In this document: positions 7,662 to 17,245 of the stretch, in pieces
How positions within the stretch are numbered: the first letter of the stretch is position 1
Layout of the letters: each line of letters opens with the position of its first letter
DNA from: Azonexus sp.
GTDB lineage: Bacteria; Pseudomonadota; Gammaproteobacteria; Burkholderiales; Rhodocyclaceae
Reading direction: 5' to 3'
DNA: 62,481 nucleotides
NCBI RefSeq assembly: GCF_030824335.1
Contig: NZ_JAVBXX010000040.1
Coordinates: forward strand, 1 to 62,481
The notes under the pieces: generated by a model
Databases searched by the model: none
The model's input: only the letters and a program-made list of their open reading frames with translations
Told to the model about the DNA's origin: nothing
Position numbers and translations under genes: made by a program

Positions 7662-10016
7662 ATGTTCGAAAGCCTCATACCGCTGTCCGGTTTGATCGCG
7701 CTGCTGCTATTGGCTGCGCTTTTGCTGATTTCGCCGATCCGGCGCAGCCTGATCACCCGGCCGATTTTTTCCGCTTACCGCAAGGTTCTGCCGCAGATGT
7801 CGGAAACAGAGCGCGATGCGCTCGAAGCCGGCAGCGTCTGGTGGGAGGGCGAGCTGTTTCGCGGCAAGCCGGATTGGCAGAAGCTGCACGCCTATCCGCA
7901 ACCGAAGCTGACACCGGCCGAGCAGTCCTTCATGGACAACGAGGTCGAGGAAGCCTGCCGCTTGGTCGATGACTGGAAAGTGACGCACGAACTGTACGAC
8001 CTGCCGAACGAAGCCTGGCGCTACATCAAGGACAAGGGCTTCCTCGGCATGATCATCCCGAAGAAGTATGGCGGCCTGGAGTTTTCCGCATACGCCCATT
8101 CGCAGGTGGTGACCAAGCTGTCGACGCGTTCTTCCGCCTTGTCGGTGTCGGTCATGGTGCCGAACTCGCTCGGTCCGGCCGAATTGTTGCTGCACTACGG
8201 CACTGAAGCGCAGAAAAACCATTACCTGCCGCGCCTGGCCAAAGGCATCGAAGTGCCGGCCTTCGCGCTGACCAGCCCGTGGGCCGGTTCCGATGCGGCC
8301 TCGATTCCCGACAGCGGCGTCGTCTGCAAGGGCATCTACCAAGGCAAGGAAGTGCTCGGCATGCGCGTCTCCTGGGACAAGCGTTACATCACGCTGGCCC
8401 CGGTGTGCACGGTGTTCGGTCTGGCCTTCCACCTCTATGATCCGGATGGCCTCTTGGGTAACAAGAAGCACATCGGCATCACCTGCGCGCTGGTGCCTTA
8501 CGATCATCCGGGCGTCGATACCGGGCGCCGCCACTTTCCGCTCAACGCCATGTTCATGAACGGCCCGACGCGTGGCAAGGACGTGTTCATGCCGCTCGAT
8601 TTCATCATCGGCGGTCCGGAAAAAGCCGGTCACGGCTGGCGCATGTTGATGGAGTGTCTGGCCGCCGGCCGCTCGATCTCGCTGCCGTCGTCGAATACCG
8701 GCATGGCACAGATGACGGCGCGCGCCGTCGGCGGCTATGCCCGCGTGCGTTCGCAGTTCAAGATGGCGGTCGGCAAGTTCGAGGGCGTCGAGGAAGCGCT
8801 GACCCGCATCGGCGCCTACACCTACATGATGGACGCCGTGCGCAAGATGACCGCCGGTGCCATCGATCTCGGCGAAAAGCCTTCGGTGGTTTCGGCCATC
8901 GCCAAGTACCACGTCACCGAGCGGGCCCGTCAGGTGGTCAATGACGGCATGGACGTCATCGGCGGCAAGGGCATCTGTCTTGGCCCGTCGAACTTCATGG
9001 GTCGAGCCTACCAGCAGGTGCCGATTGGCATCACCGTTGAAGGTGCCAACATCCTGACGCGTTCGTTGATCATCTTCGGTCAGGGGGCGATCCGCTGCCA
9101 TCCCTACCTGCTGCCGGAAATGCAGGCAGCACAGAACCCGGACCAGAAAAAGGGTCTGGTCGATTTCGACAAGGCGCTGTTCGGCCATATCGGTTTCACG
9201 ATCAAGAACGGCGTGCGCGCCTTGTGGCTGGGCATGACCGGTTCGCACTTTTCTGCGGTCAACACCGATGTGGCGCCGGAAATGAAGCGCTATTACCAGC
9301 AACTGACCCGCTTTTCGGCTGCCTTTGCCTTCCTGTCCGACGTGTCACTGCTGGTGCTGGGCGGCAGCGTCAAGCGCCGGGAAAAGCTGTCGGCGCGTCT
9401 CGGCGATATTCTTTCCCAGATGTACCTGATTTCCTGCACCCTGAAGCGTTATGAAGCCGAAGGCCGCAAGCAGGACGACGCCGCGCTCGCTCACTGGGCG
9501 ATCTGGGATGCGATGTACAAGACGCAGCAGGCCTTCGATGGCGTGATTGCCAATTTCCCGGTGCGCTTCATCGCCGCCGTGGTCAATCGCCTGATCTTCC
9601 CGTGGGGCCATCCGTACGTCGTGCCGTCGGACGAGGTCGGGCATCGAGTCGCCAAGGCGCTGATTGCGCCGTCGGCCACCCGCGACCGGCTGACCGCCGA
9701 GTGCTTCGTGCCGCTCAGTGAAAACGAGCCGGTCGGGGCCATCGAACTGGCGCTGCTGGCGACGCTGGAGGCCGAACCCATCGAAGCAAAAATCCGGGCG
9801 GCCGAAAAGGCCGGGCGCTTTGACAACAATCCACTGGCCAATGTGCGCGATATCGCGATTGTGGCCGCCGAGCAAGGTGTCATTACGCCAGCCGAGTTCG
9901 CCATCATGAAACGGCGCAATCACCTGCGCGATATCGTCGTCCAGGTCGATGACTTCCCCTTCGACTACGGCGTGGCGACGGCCAACAAGCCCGCCGATAA
10001 CCGGATGGCGGCGTGA
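7662..10016 (+). CDS. fadE: Acyl-CoA dehydrogenase, FadE type
   Basis: ATG 7662 has AAGGAGACAA upstream. The 784-residue length is close to FadE (about 815) and well above ordinary acyl-CoA dehydrogenases (~380). Residues ~5-27 are hydrophobic, followed by basic residues, giving a membrane-anchored N-terminus. The catalytic core contains GFLGMIIPKKYGG, ALTSPWAGSDA and GKGICLGPSN. The enzyme catalyses the first step of beta-oxidation, acyl-CoA to 2-enoyl-CoA, passing electrons to ETF. It heads an operon with overlapping stop/start to the thiolase. Confidence 0.92.
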   Translation: MFESLIPLSGLIALLLLAALLLISPIRRSLITRPIFSAYRKVLPQMSETERDALEAGSVWWEGELFRGKPDWQKLHAYPQPKLTPAEQSFMDNEVEEACRLVDDWKVTHELYDLPNEAWRYIKDKGFLGMIIPKKYGGLEFSAYAHSQVVTKLSTRSSALSVSVMVPNSLGPAELLLHYGTEAQKNHYLPRLAKGIEVPAFALTSPWAGSDAASIPDSGVVCKGIYQGKEVLGMRVSWDKRYITLAPVCTVFGLAFHLYDPDGLLGNKKHIGITCALVPYDHPGVDTGRRHFPLNAMFMNGPTRGKDVFMPLDFIIGGPEKAGHGWRMLMECLAAGRSISLPSSNTGMAQMTARAVGGYARVRSQFKMAVGKFEGVEEALTRIGAYTYMMDAVRKMTAGAIDLGEKPSVVSAIAKYHVTERARQVVNDGMDVIGGKGICLGPSNFMGRAYQQVPIGITVEGANILTRSLIIFGQGAIRCHPYLLPEMQAAQNPDQKKGLVDFDKALFGHIGFTIKNGVRALWLGMTGSHFSAVNTDVAPEMKRYYQQLTRFSAAFAFLSDVSLLVLGGSVKRREKLSARLGDILSQMYLISCTLKRYEAEGRKQDDAALAHWAIWDAMYKTQQAFDGVIANFPVRFIAAVVNRLIFPWGHPYVVPSDEVGHRVAKALIAPSATRDRLTAECFVPLSENEPVGAIELALLATLEAEPIEAKIRAAEKAGRFDNNPLANVRDIAIVAAEQGVITPAEFAIMKRRNHLRDIVVQVDDFPFDYGVATANKPADNRMAA

Positions 10017-11296
10017 TGCAGCCGATTTACGTGGTCGACGGCGCCCGCACGCCGTTTTTGAAAGCGCAGAAAGGGCCGGGGCCGTTCGCGGCATCCGACC
10101 TCGCCACGCAGGCGGGGCGTACGCTGCTGCTGCGTCAGCCCTTCGCGCCGAGCGATCTCGACGAGGTCATCCTTGGTTGTGCCGCGCCGTCGCCGGATGA
10201 AACCAACATCGGGCGCATGGTCGCGCTGCGCCTGGGCTGCGGCAAGAAAGTGCCGGGCTGGACGGTGATGCGCAATTGCGCCTCCGGCATGCAGGCCATC
10301 GATTCGGCCATCGCCAACATCCAGTGCGGGCGTTCGCAACTGGTGCTGGCCGGTGGTGTCGATGCACTGTCACGGGCGCCACTGCTCTATTCGGACGCGA
10401 TGGTGCGCTGGTTCGCCGGCATGATGAGCCTGCGTACGGTCAACCAGAAAATCCGGCACTTTTTGAAATTGCGCCCGGCCGCGCTGTTGACCCCGGTCAT
10501 CGGCCTGATGAAGGGACTGACCGATCCGGTGATCGGTTTGTTGATGGGGCAAACGGCGGAAAACCTGGCCTGGAAATTTGGCATCAACCGCCGGCAGATG
10601 GACGAATTCGCCGTGCGCAGTCACCAGCGTGCCTTGGCTGCACGGCAAGCCGGGCATCTCGCTGAGATCGTCCCGCTGGTCGATGGCCAGGGCACGGTCT
10701 ACGCCGAGGACGACGGCGTGCGCGCCGACGCCGATCTGGCCGGCATGGCCAAGCCGAAACCGTTTTTCGACAAGAAGTACGGCAATATCACCGCCGCCAA
10801 CAGCTCGCAGATCACCGACGGTGCGGCCTGGGTGTTGCTCGCATCGGAAGAGGCGGTGCAGAAATGGGGCCTCGAACCCATCGGCAAAATCGTGGACAGC
10901 CAGTGGTCCGGGTTGGAGCCGGCGCAGATGGGCCTTGGCCCGGTGCATGCGGCAACGCCGATCCTGCAGCGCCACGGCCTGCAGCTGGCCGATATCGACT
11001 ACTGGGAATTGAACGAAGCTTTTGCCGCGCAGGTGCTGGGTTGCCAGGCTGCCTGGCAGGATGACGACTATTGCCGTGAGCAACTCGATCTGCCCGGTGC
11101 GCTCGGCAAGATCGACGAGGCACGCCTGAACGTCGATGGCGGCGCGGTGGCCATCGGTCACCCGGTCGGTGCCTCGGGAGCGCGCATCGTGCTGCATTTG
11201 CTGCACGTGCTGCGCCGGAACAATGCGCAACGCGGCATCGCCACCATCTGCATCGGTGGCGGGCTGGGCGGTGCGATGCTGGTGGAGACCTGCTGA
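10016..11296 (+). CDS. fadI: Acetyl-CoA acyltransferase (FadI-type thiolase)
   Basis: ATG 10016 overlaps the fadE stop (TGATG). The 426-residue thiolase has the acylated cysteine in MRNCASGMQA, the NEAFAAQ stretch, the His in GGAVAIGHPVGASGAR and the second cysteine in CIGGGLGGAM. It cleaves 3-ketoacyl-CoA with CoA to acetyl-CoA. The order fadE-thiolase-multifunctional enzyme, and the length over 420, favour the FadI/trifunctional-like class over FadA. Translation is coupled on both sides. Confidence 0.88.
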   Translation: MQPIYVVDGARTPFLKAQKGPGPFAASDLATQAGRTLLLRQPFAPSDLDEVILGCAAPSPDETNIGRMVALRLGCGKKVPGWTVMRNCASGMQAIDSAIANIQCGRSQLVLAGGVDALSRAPLLYSDAMVRWFAGMMSLRTVNQKIRHFLKLRPAALLTPVIGLMKGLTDPVIGLLMGQTAENLAWKFGINRRQMDEFAVRSHQRALAARQAGHLAEIVPLVDGQGTVYAEDDGVRADADLAGMAKPKPFFDKKYGNITAANSSQITDGAAWVLLASEEAVQKWGLEPIGKIVDSQWSGLEPAQMGLGPVHAATPILQRHGLQLADIDYWELNEAFAAQVLGCQAAWQDDDYCREQLDLPGALGKIDEARLNVDGGAVAIGHPVGASGARIVLHLLHVLRRNNAQRGIATICIGGGLGGAMLVETC

Positions 11297-13212
11297 TGAA
11301 ACACTGGCAACTGAATAACGAAGCAAACGGTATCGTCGTCGCCGTGCTCGACCGCGCAGGTGAAAGCACCAACGCGCTGTCTACCGAAGTGATGCTCGAA
11401 CTGTCGCAGATCCTCGATCAACTCGACAAGACGCCACCGGCCGGCTTGATCATCCGTTCCGGCAAGGCTGCCGGCTTCATCGCCGGGGCCGATATCGGCG
11501 AATTCTCGCAACTCGACACCCCCGGCAAGGGGCTGGCGCTGGTGGCGCGCGGCTGGGATCTGTTCAACCGGCTGGCCGCGGTGAGCTATCCGACACTGGC
11601 GCTGGTGCGTGGTCATTGTCTGGGTGGCGGTCTGGAACTGGCGCTGGCCTGCCGTTACCTGCTGGCGGTGGACGAAGCCGGGACGAAAATGGGCCTGCCG
11701 GAAGTCATGCTCGGCATTTTCCCCGGTTGGGGCGGCATGTTGCGGCTGCCGCAGCGCGTCGGTCCGGCCGCCGCGCTGGACCTGATGCTGACCGGCAAGA
11801 CGCTGGACGCCAAGCGGGCACGCAACATGGGGCTGGCCGACGATTGTGTTCCGCCGCGCGTCATGGAAATGGCGGCCCGCCAGTTGCTGTTGTCGCAGCA
11901 GCCGCGCCGTGCCTTGCCGCTGGTGCAGCGCCTGCTCAACGGACCGCTGAAAGCCGTGGTGGCCAACGGCGCCCGCAAACAGGTAGCGAAGAAGGCACGC
12001 CCGGAACATTACCCGGCGCCGTACGCGATCATCGACCTGTGGCAGCAGCACGACGGCAATGCGCTGGCGGCGCCCGAGGTGGTCGAGCGCATCATCCAGT
12101 CGCCGACCGCGAAGAATCTGCTGCGCGTCTTCCATTTGCAGGAGCGCCTGAAGGGCTTCGGCAAGCCAAGCGACGACAAAGCCAGTGATTTCACCGCCCG
12201 CCACGTCCATGTGATCGGCGCCGGCGTGATGGGCGGCGATATTGCCGCCTGGTGCGCACTGCGCGGCTTGACGGTTACCTTGCAGGATCAGTCGCTGGAA
12301 CGCATGGCACCGGCCCTGAAACGGGCGCACGCGCTGTTCGTCAAGCGTCTGCGCGAACCGCTGAAAATTCGTGCCGCGTTCGATCGCCTGATTCCCGATG
12401 TCGCCGGAGATGGCGTTGCGCATGCCGACGTGGTTATCGAGGCGATTTTTGAAAGTGTCGAGGCCAAGCACGCGCTGTTCCGTGCCATCGAACCGAAGCT
12501 CAAGCCGACGGCGGTGCTGGCCAGCAATACGTCCAGTCTACGCCTGGAAGACTTGCGCACGGCGCTGGCCCGGCCGGAACGCCTGGTCGGCATCCACTTC
12601 TTCAACCCGGTGGCGATGATGCCGCTTGTTGAAGTAGTCGAAGCCGAGGGGGCAGATCCGACGATGGTTCGCGCCGCCTGTGCCTTCGTCAAGCAAATCG
12701 ACAAGCTGCCGTTGCCGGTAAAGAGCGCGCCGGGTTTCCTGGTCAATGCGGTACTGGCGCCTTACATGCTGGCCGCGATGCGTGCGGTCGACGACGGAAT
12801 TTCACCGGAAACGGTGGACGAAGCCATGCTCGCCTTCGGCATGCCGATGGGGCCCATCGAACTGGTCGATACCGTTGGCCTGGACATCGCGCTGGCGGCC
12901 GGGCAGCAACTGGCCGGTGGCGCCGAAGCGCCGCGTTGCCTGCAGCAGCGCGTCGACCGTGGCCAGTTGGGGAAAAAGAGCGGGCAGGGCTTTTACGACT
13001 GGTCGAGCGGTCAGGCGAAGAAAGCCGCACCGGGTAGCGTACCGGCAGGTCTGGCGGAAAAACTGGTCAAACCGCTGGTTGACCGCAGCAGTCAGCTGGT
13101 CGCCGATGGCGTGGTGGCCGATGCCGATCTGGCCGACGCCGGGGTGATTTTCGGCACCGGTTTTGCGCCGTTCACCGGTGGGCCGCTGCATCTGCGTGCG
13201 GGGCGTCGTTAA
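11296..13212 (+). CDS. fadJ: Enoyl-CoA hydratase/3-hydroxyacyl-CoA dehydrogenase (FadJ-like)
   Basis: ATG 11296 overlaps the thiolase stop. The order is hydratase first (residues ~1-200: GADIGEFSQL, RGHCLGGGLELALAC, PEVMLGIFPGWGG) and dehydrogenase second (VHVIGAGVMGGDIAAWCA NAD site near 310, HFFNPVAMMPLVEVV, GMPMGPIELVDTVGLD). At 638 residues it is shorter than E. coli FadJ (714). It performs hydration and NAD-linked oxidation of enoyl-CoA. The last gene of the fadE operon. Confidence 0.9.
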   Translation: MKHWQLNNEANGIVVAVLDRAGESTNALSTEVMLELSQILDQLDKTPPAGLIIRSGKAAGFIAGADIGEFSQLDTPGKGLALVARGWDLFNRLAAVSYPTLALVRGHCLGGGLELALACRYLLAVDEAGTKMGLPEVMLGIFPGWGGMLRLPQRVGPAAALDLMLTGKTLDAKRARNMGLADDCVPPRVMEMAARQLLLSQQPRRALPLVQRLLNGPLKAVVANGARKQVAKKARPEHYPAPYAIIDLWQQHDGNALAAPEVVERIIQSPTAKNLLRVFHLQERLKGFGKPSDDKASDFTARHVHVIGAGVMGGDIAAWCALRGLTVTLQDQSLERMAPALKRAHALFVKRLREPLKIRAAFDRLIPDVAGDGVAHADVVIEAIFESVEAKHALFRAIEPKLKPTAVLASNTSSLRLEDLRTALARPERLVGIHFFNPVAMMPLVEVVEAEGADPTMVRAACAFVKQIDKLPLPVKSAPGFLVNAVLAPYMLAAMRAVDDGISPETVDEAMLAFGMPMGPIELVDTVGLDIALAAGQQLAGGAEAPRCLQQRVDRGQLGKKSGQGFYDWSSGQAKKAAPGSVPAGLAEKLVKPLVDRSSQLVADGVVADADLADAGVIFGTGFAPFTGGPLHLRAGRR

Positions 13213-13265
13213 AGGGTGTGGCAAATTTCCAACAAGCCCTGCGGTTTTTTTTATTCAAACAGTAT

Positions 13266-13283
13266 TTCAAACGTTTGTTTGAT
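13266..13283. promoter_or_regulatory. Probable TetR-family operator 2 (fadL promoter)
   Basis: TTCAAACGTTTGTTTGAT lies 67 bases before fadL and matches the tetR-promoter palindrome in the outer TTCAAACG and TGT-TGA halves. An extra TTCAAAC half-site lies at 13254. Confidence 0.65.
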
Positions 13284-13349
13284 GTTTAATGTTCAACAGG
13301 CAGTACCGGGAATTTTTCCCAATATATAAACAATAAAGGAGACAAGACG

Positions 13350-14645
13350 ATGTACAACAAAGGAAGCCAAGTGCGCCTCATACCGGCGCTCGTATTTCTC
13401 GCTTTTTCCGGCAGTGCAGCAGCTTCCGGGTTTCAGTTGCAGAACCAGAACGCTGCCGGGACCAGCGTCGCCTATGCCGGTGCAGCGGCCGTGGCTGAGG
13501 ATGCCAGCACGATTTTCTTCAACCCGGCCGGGATGACCTATCTGCCGATGGGCCACAGCGTCTCCGTTGGTGGCACGGCAATCCATCGTTCGGTGAAGTT
13601 CAAGAATACCGGCACGACACCGATGCCGGTGATCAATCCGCTGACCAACTTGCCGACCGGCGCTTTCCATACTGCGGGTGGCAATGGCGGCAACGGTGGT
13701 GGAACGGGGGTGGCGCCGGGGCTGTACTACAGCTATGCCGTGTCCGAAGCCTTGCGCCTGGGGCTGGGTTTTTCCGTAACCTACGGCAGCGAAACCGAAT
13801 ACGAAGACGACTTCATCGGTCGTTTCTCCGGCCGTTACACCTCGATTCACCAGATGAACCTGAATCCCTCGGTGGCCTACAAGGTCAACGACAAGGTGTC
13901 GGTCGGTTTTGGTCTGAACTACGCCAAGTCGGAAATCGAATTCCGTCAGAATGCCCCGTTTGTCGGTGCGCCAGAAGGGCGGCTTGAAGGTGACGACACG
14001 GCCTGGGGCTGGAATATCGGTGCCATGTTCCAGCTCACGCCGGCGACCCGGCTGGGTGTCAGCTATCGTTCGAAGATCAAGTTCGACCTCGAAGGCAAGC
14101 AGAAAATTGCTGCACCGCTCAATGTCAATCGTGACATCACCGCCAACCTTGAAACGCCCGATACGTTCTCGCTAGCCTTCAGCCACAAGGCAACCGAGCG
14201 CCTTGAGTTGCTGGCCGATGCGACCTGGAATGGCTGGAGTTCAGTCAGTTCGCTTGACCCGATGGTCGGCGCGGCGCGGGCGACCGCACCGCTGCGCTAT
14301 AACTTCGATGACACCTGGCGTTTTGGCATCGGTGCCAAGTATCAACTGAACGATAAGTGGAACTTGCGTGCCGGTATTGCCTACGACCAGACGCCGGTAC
14401 CCGACAAGGCCAGCCGGACGATGACCGTGCCGGATTCCGACCGTACCTGGCTGGCTTTCGGCGCCCGCTGGAAGATGAGCCCGAATACTTCGGTCGACAT
14501 GGGTTACGCCCGCATTTTCTTCAAGGATGTGTCGACGGCGCGGGCGGTCATGAATACGGCTGAAACCGCCACGCTGCAGACAGTGCGCGGCGATTTCAAG
14601 ACGCACGCCAACCTGTTCTCGCTCCAGGTCAATCACCAGTATTGA
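13350..14645 (+). CDS. fadL: FadL/OmpP1-family outer-membrane fatty-acid transporter
   Basis: ATG 13350 follows AAAGGAGACAA. A signal peptide ends at about residue 25 (FSGSAAAS), and the mature start SGFQLQNQNAAGTS is the conserved hatch of FadL proteins, with the NPAGMTYLP motif at about residue 53. The remainder alternates as beta-strands and ends in LQVNHQY. FadL imports long-chain fatty acids or other hydrophobic compounds through the outer membrane. Its own promoter carries a TetR-type palindrome and a terminator follows. Confidence 0.92.
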   Translation: MYNKGSQVRLIPALVFLAFSGSAAASGFQLQNQNAAGTSVAYAGAAAVAEDASTIFFNPAGMTYLPMGHSVSVGGTAIHRSVKFKNTGTTPMPVINPLTNLPTGAFHTAGGNGGNGGGTGVAPGLYYSYAVSEALRLGLGFSVTYGSETEYEDDFIGRFSGRYTSIHQMNLNPSVAYKVNDKVSVGFGLNYAKSEIEFRQNAPFVGAPEGRLEGDDTAWGWNIGAMFQLTPATRLGVSYRSKIKFDLEGKQKIAAPLNVNRDITANLETPDTFSLAFSHKATERLELLADATWNGWSSVSSLDPMVGAARATAPLRYNFDDTWRFGIGAKYQLNDKWNLRAGIAYDQTPVPDKASRTMTVPDSDRTWLAFGARWKMSPNTSVDMGYARIFFKDVSTARAVMNTAETATLQTVRGDFKTHANLFSLQVNHQY

Positions 14646-14679
14646 TTTTTCTCCCTGCAACATCCTTGCGTGATTTCAG

Positions 14680-14704
14680 CCCCGGCCCGTCCGGGGTTTT
14701 TTTT
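14680..14704 (+). terminator. Rho-independent terminator after fadL
   Basis: CCCCGG and CCGGGG arms enclose a 5-base loop and are followed by eight Ts. Confidence 0.9.
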
Positions 14705-14753
14705 GCAAATTGGCGCAATAAAACAGTTGACCGAAAGACGCCGCGATCTATAA

Positions 14754-14771
14754 TTCAAACGTTCGTTTTAT
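14754..14771. promoter_or_regulatory. Probable TetR-family operator 3 (second fad operon)
   Basis: TTCAAACGTTCGTTTTAT, 53 bases upstream of the TTG start at 14824, shares the TTCAAACG-NN-CGT core with the tetR and fadL sites. Confidence 0.65.
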
Positions 14772-14823
14772 TTATTCGTTACGTTTTATCGAAGTCTAAA
14801 AAGACCATTGAAGGAGACTAGCT

Positions 14824-17223
14824 TTGACCAAGCTGATTGTTAAAAAAGCCGCCGTACTCGGCGCCGGCGTGATGGGGGCGCAGATTGCCGCGCACCTCGC
14901 CAATGCCAACGTGCCGGTCGTGCTGTTCGACCTGCCGGCGAAAGAAGGAGACAAGAACGGTATCGTCAGGAAGGCCCTCGACGGCCTCAAGAAGCTCGAC
15001 CCGGCGCCGCTCGCCAGCAAGGGCAAGCTCAAGTTCATCGACGCCGCCAATTACGACGAACACCTGCCGCTGCTCGCCGAGTGCGACCTCATCATCGAGG
15101 CCATCGCCGAGCGCATGGACTGGAAGAATGACCTCTACGCCAAGATCGCACCGCACATCGGTGCCGACGCGATTGTCGCTTCCAATACCTCCGGCCTGTC
15201 GATGAACGCGCTGGCCCAGGGGCTGCCGGAAGCCATCCGGCCGCGCTTCTGCGGCATCCACTTCTTCAACCCGCCGCGCTACATGCACCTGGTTGAAATC
15301 ATCGGCACGCAAAGCACCGATGCCGGCACGCTGGACGCCCTCGAAACCTGGCTGACCTCGCGCCTCGGCAAGGGCGTCATTCGTGCGCTGGATACGCCGA
15401 ACTTCGTCGCCAACCGCATCGGCGTCTTTTCGATTCTCGCCGTCATGCACCACACCCAGGCCTTCGGCCTCGGTTTCGACGAAGTCGATGCACTGACCGG
15501 TCCGAAGATCGGTCGTCCGAAGAGCGCCACCTATCGCACCGCCGACGTCGTCGGCCTCGATACCCTGGCGCACGTCGTCAAGACCATGCAGGACACGCTG
15601 CCCAACGACCCGTGGCACGCCTACTTCACGACGCCGGCCTGGTTGCAGGCGCTGATCGGGCAGGGCGCACTGGGCCAGAAGACGCGCTGCGGCATCTTCA
15701 GGAAGCAAGGCAAGGAAATCCAGGTGCTCGACCTGGCGGCGCAGGATTACCGCAAGTCGGCCGGCGAAATCGCTGCCGACGTCGACGCCATCCTGAAAAT
15801 GCGCAACCCGGCTGAGAAGTTCGCCGCGCTGCGTGCCTGCCCGCATCCGCAGGCACAGTTCCTGTGGGCCATCTTCCGCGACATCTTCCACTACGCCGCC
15901 GTGCAGCTCGAAAGCGTTGCCGACAATGCGCGCGATCTCGATTTCGCGATGCGCTGGGGCTTCGGCTGGGCGCAGGGTCCGTTCGAAACCTGGCAAGCTG
16001 CCGGCTGGAGCGATATCGCGCAAGCCGTCGCCGCCGACATCGCCGCCGGCAAGTCCATGAGCAGCGTCGCGCTGCCGGCCTGGGCGCTGGAAGCCGGACG
16101 CACTGGCGTGCATAGCGCCGACGGTTCCTACTCGGCGAGCAAGAATGCTTACGTGCCGCGCTCGACGCTGCCGGTCTACCAGCGCCAGCTCTTTCCCGAG
16201 CGCGTGCTCGGTGAAACGGCACTCGCCCCGGAAAAATCCGGCGAGACGCTGTTCGAAAACGACGGCGTGCGTTTATGGTGCCTGCCGGCGGTCGACCGCA
16301 AGATCGGCATCATTTCCTTCAAGTCCAAGATGCACACCATCGGCGACGAAGTGCTCGACGGCCTGATTGCTGCCGTCCGCCACGCCGAAACGACGCTGGA
16401 CGGCGTCGTTGTCTGGCACGAAGCACCGTTCGCCGTTGGTGCCAACCTGCAGCAGGTCGGCGAAGCCTGCGCTGCCGGCCAGTTCGACATGCTGGAAAAG
16501 ACCGTCGAGAAATTCCAGCGTGCCTCGCAGACGCTCAAGTATGCGCAAGTGCCGACCGTCGCCGCGGTGCAGGGCATGGCCCTGGGCGGTGGTTGCGAGT
16601 TCGTCATGCATGCCGGCAAGCGTGTCATGGCGCTGGAAAGCTATGTCGGCCTGGTCGAAGCCGGCGTCGGCCTGATTCCGGCCGGTGGCGGCTGCAAGGA
16701 ATTCGCCGTGCGCGCCGCCGAATGGGCCGCCCAGTCGGCGACGCCGGGTGAAGTGTTCAACTTCCTGCAACCGGTGTTCCAGACCATCGCCATGGCCAAG
16801 GTCGCCAAGAGTGCGGTCGAAGTTGTCGAAATGGGCTTTGCCAAGCCGTCCGACACCATCCTGTTCAACGCCAACGAACTGCTCTTCGTCGCGATCAAGG
16901 AAGCGCGTGCCGTGGCCGATGCCGGCTACGCGCCGCCGCCGATGGCGCGCGGCATCCCGGTCGCCGGCAAGAACGGCATCGCGACGCTGGAAATGATGCT
17001 GGTGAACATGAAGGAAGGCGGCATGATTTCCGCGCATGACTACAAGGTCGCCAAGTCGGCCGCTATCGCACTGTGTGGCGGCGAAGTCGAAACCGGCAGC
17101 CTGGTTGACGAGGAATGGCTGATCACCGTCGAGCGCCGCCTCTTCGTCGAATTGCTGAAAACCCCCGAAACCCAGGCCCGGATCAAGCACATGCTCGAAA
17201 CCGGCAAACCTTTGCGTAATTAA
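14824..17223 (+). CDS. 3-hydroxyacyl-CoA dehydrogenase/enoyl-CoA hydratase with reversed domain order (FadN-like)
   Basis: Translation starts at TTG 14824, chosen because AAGGAGAC lies 6 bases upstream and the NAD motif begins at once (AAVLGAGVMGAQIAAHLA). The dehydrogenase occupies residues ~5-310 (HFFNPPRYMHLVEI) and the crotonase domain ~490-700 (VPTVAAVQGMALGGGCEF, AGVGLIPAGGG). This is the opposite order to FadB/FadJ and matches the FadN/YusL class (about 790 residues; here 799). It would process acyl chains with the thiolase encoded next. It heads the second operon behind a TetR-type palindrome. Confidence 0.88.
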   Translation: MTKLIVKKAAVLGAGVMGAQIAAHLANANVPVVLFDLPAKEGDKNGIVRKALDGLKKLDPAPLASKGKLKFIDAANYDEHLPLLAECDLIIEAIAERMDWKNDLYAKIAPHIGADAIVASNTSGLSMNALAQGLPEAIRPRFCGIHFFNPPRYMHLVEIIGTQSTDAGTLDALETWLTSRLGKGVIRALDTPNFVANRIGVFSILAVMHHTQAFGLGFDEVDALTGPKIGRPKSATYRTADVVGLDTLAHVVKTMQDTLPNDPWHAYFTTPAWLQALIGQGALGQKTRCGIFRKQGKEIQVLDLAAQDYRKSAGEIAADVDAILKMRNPAEKFAALRACPHPQAQFLWAIFRDIFHYAAVQLESVADNARDLDFAMRWGFGWAQGPFETWQAAGWSDIAQAVAADIAAGKSMSSVALPAWALEAGRTGVHSADGSYSASKNAYVPRSTLPVYQRQLFPERVLGETALAPEKSGETLFENDGVRLWCLPAVDRKIGIISFKSKMHTIGDEVLDGLIAAVRHAETTLDGVVVWHEAPFAVGANLQQVGEACAAGQFDMLEKTVEKFQRASQTLKYAQVPTVAAVQGMALGGGCEFVMHAGKRVMALESYVGLVEAGVGLIPAGGGCKEFAVRAAEWAAQSATPGEVFNFLQPVFQTIAMAKVAKSAVEVVEMGFAKPSDTILFNANELLFVAIKEARAVADAGYAPPPMARGIPVAGKNGIATLEMMLVNMKEGGMISAHDYKVAKSAAIALCGGEVETGSLVDEEWLITVERRLFVELLKTPETQARIKHMLETGKPLRN

Positions 17224-17245
17224 TCGGGTCAGGAGACAAACAAAA

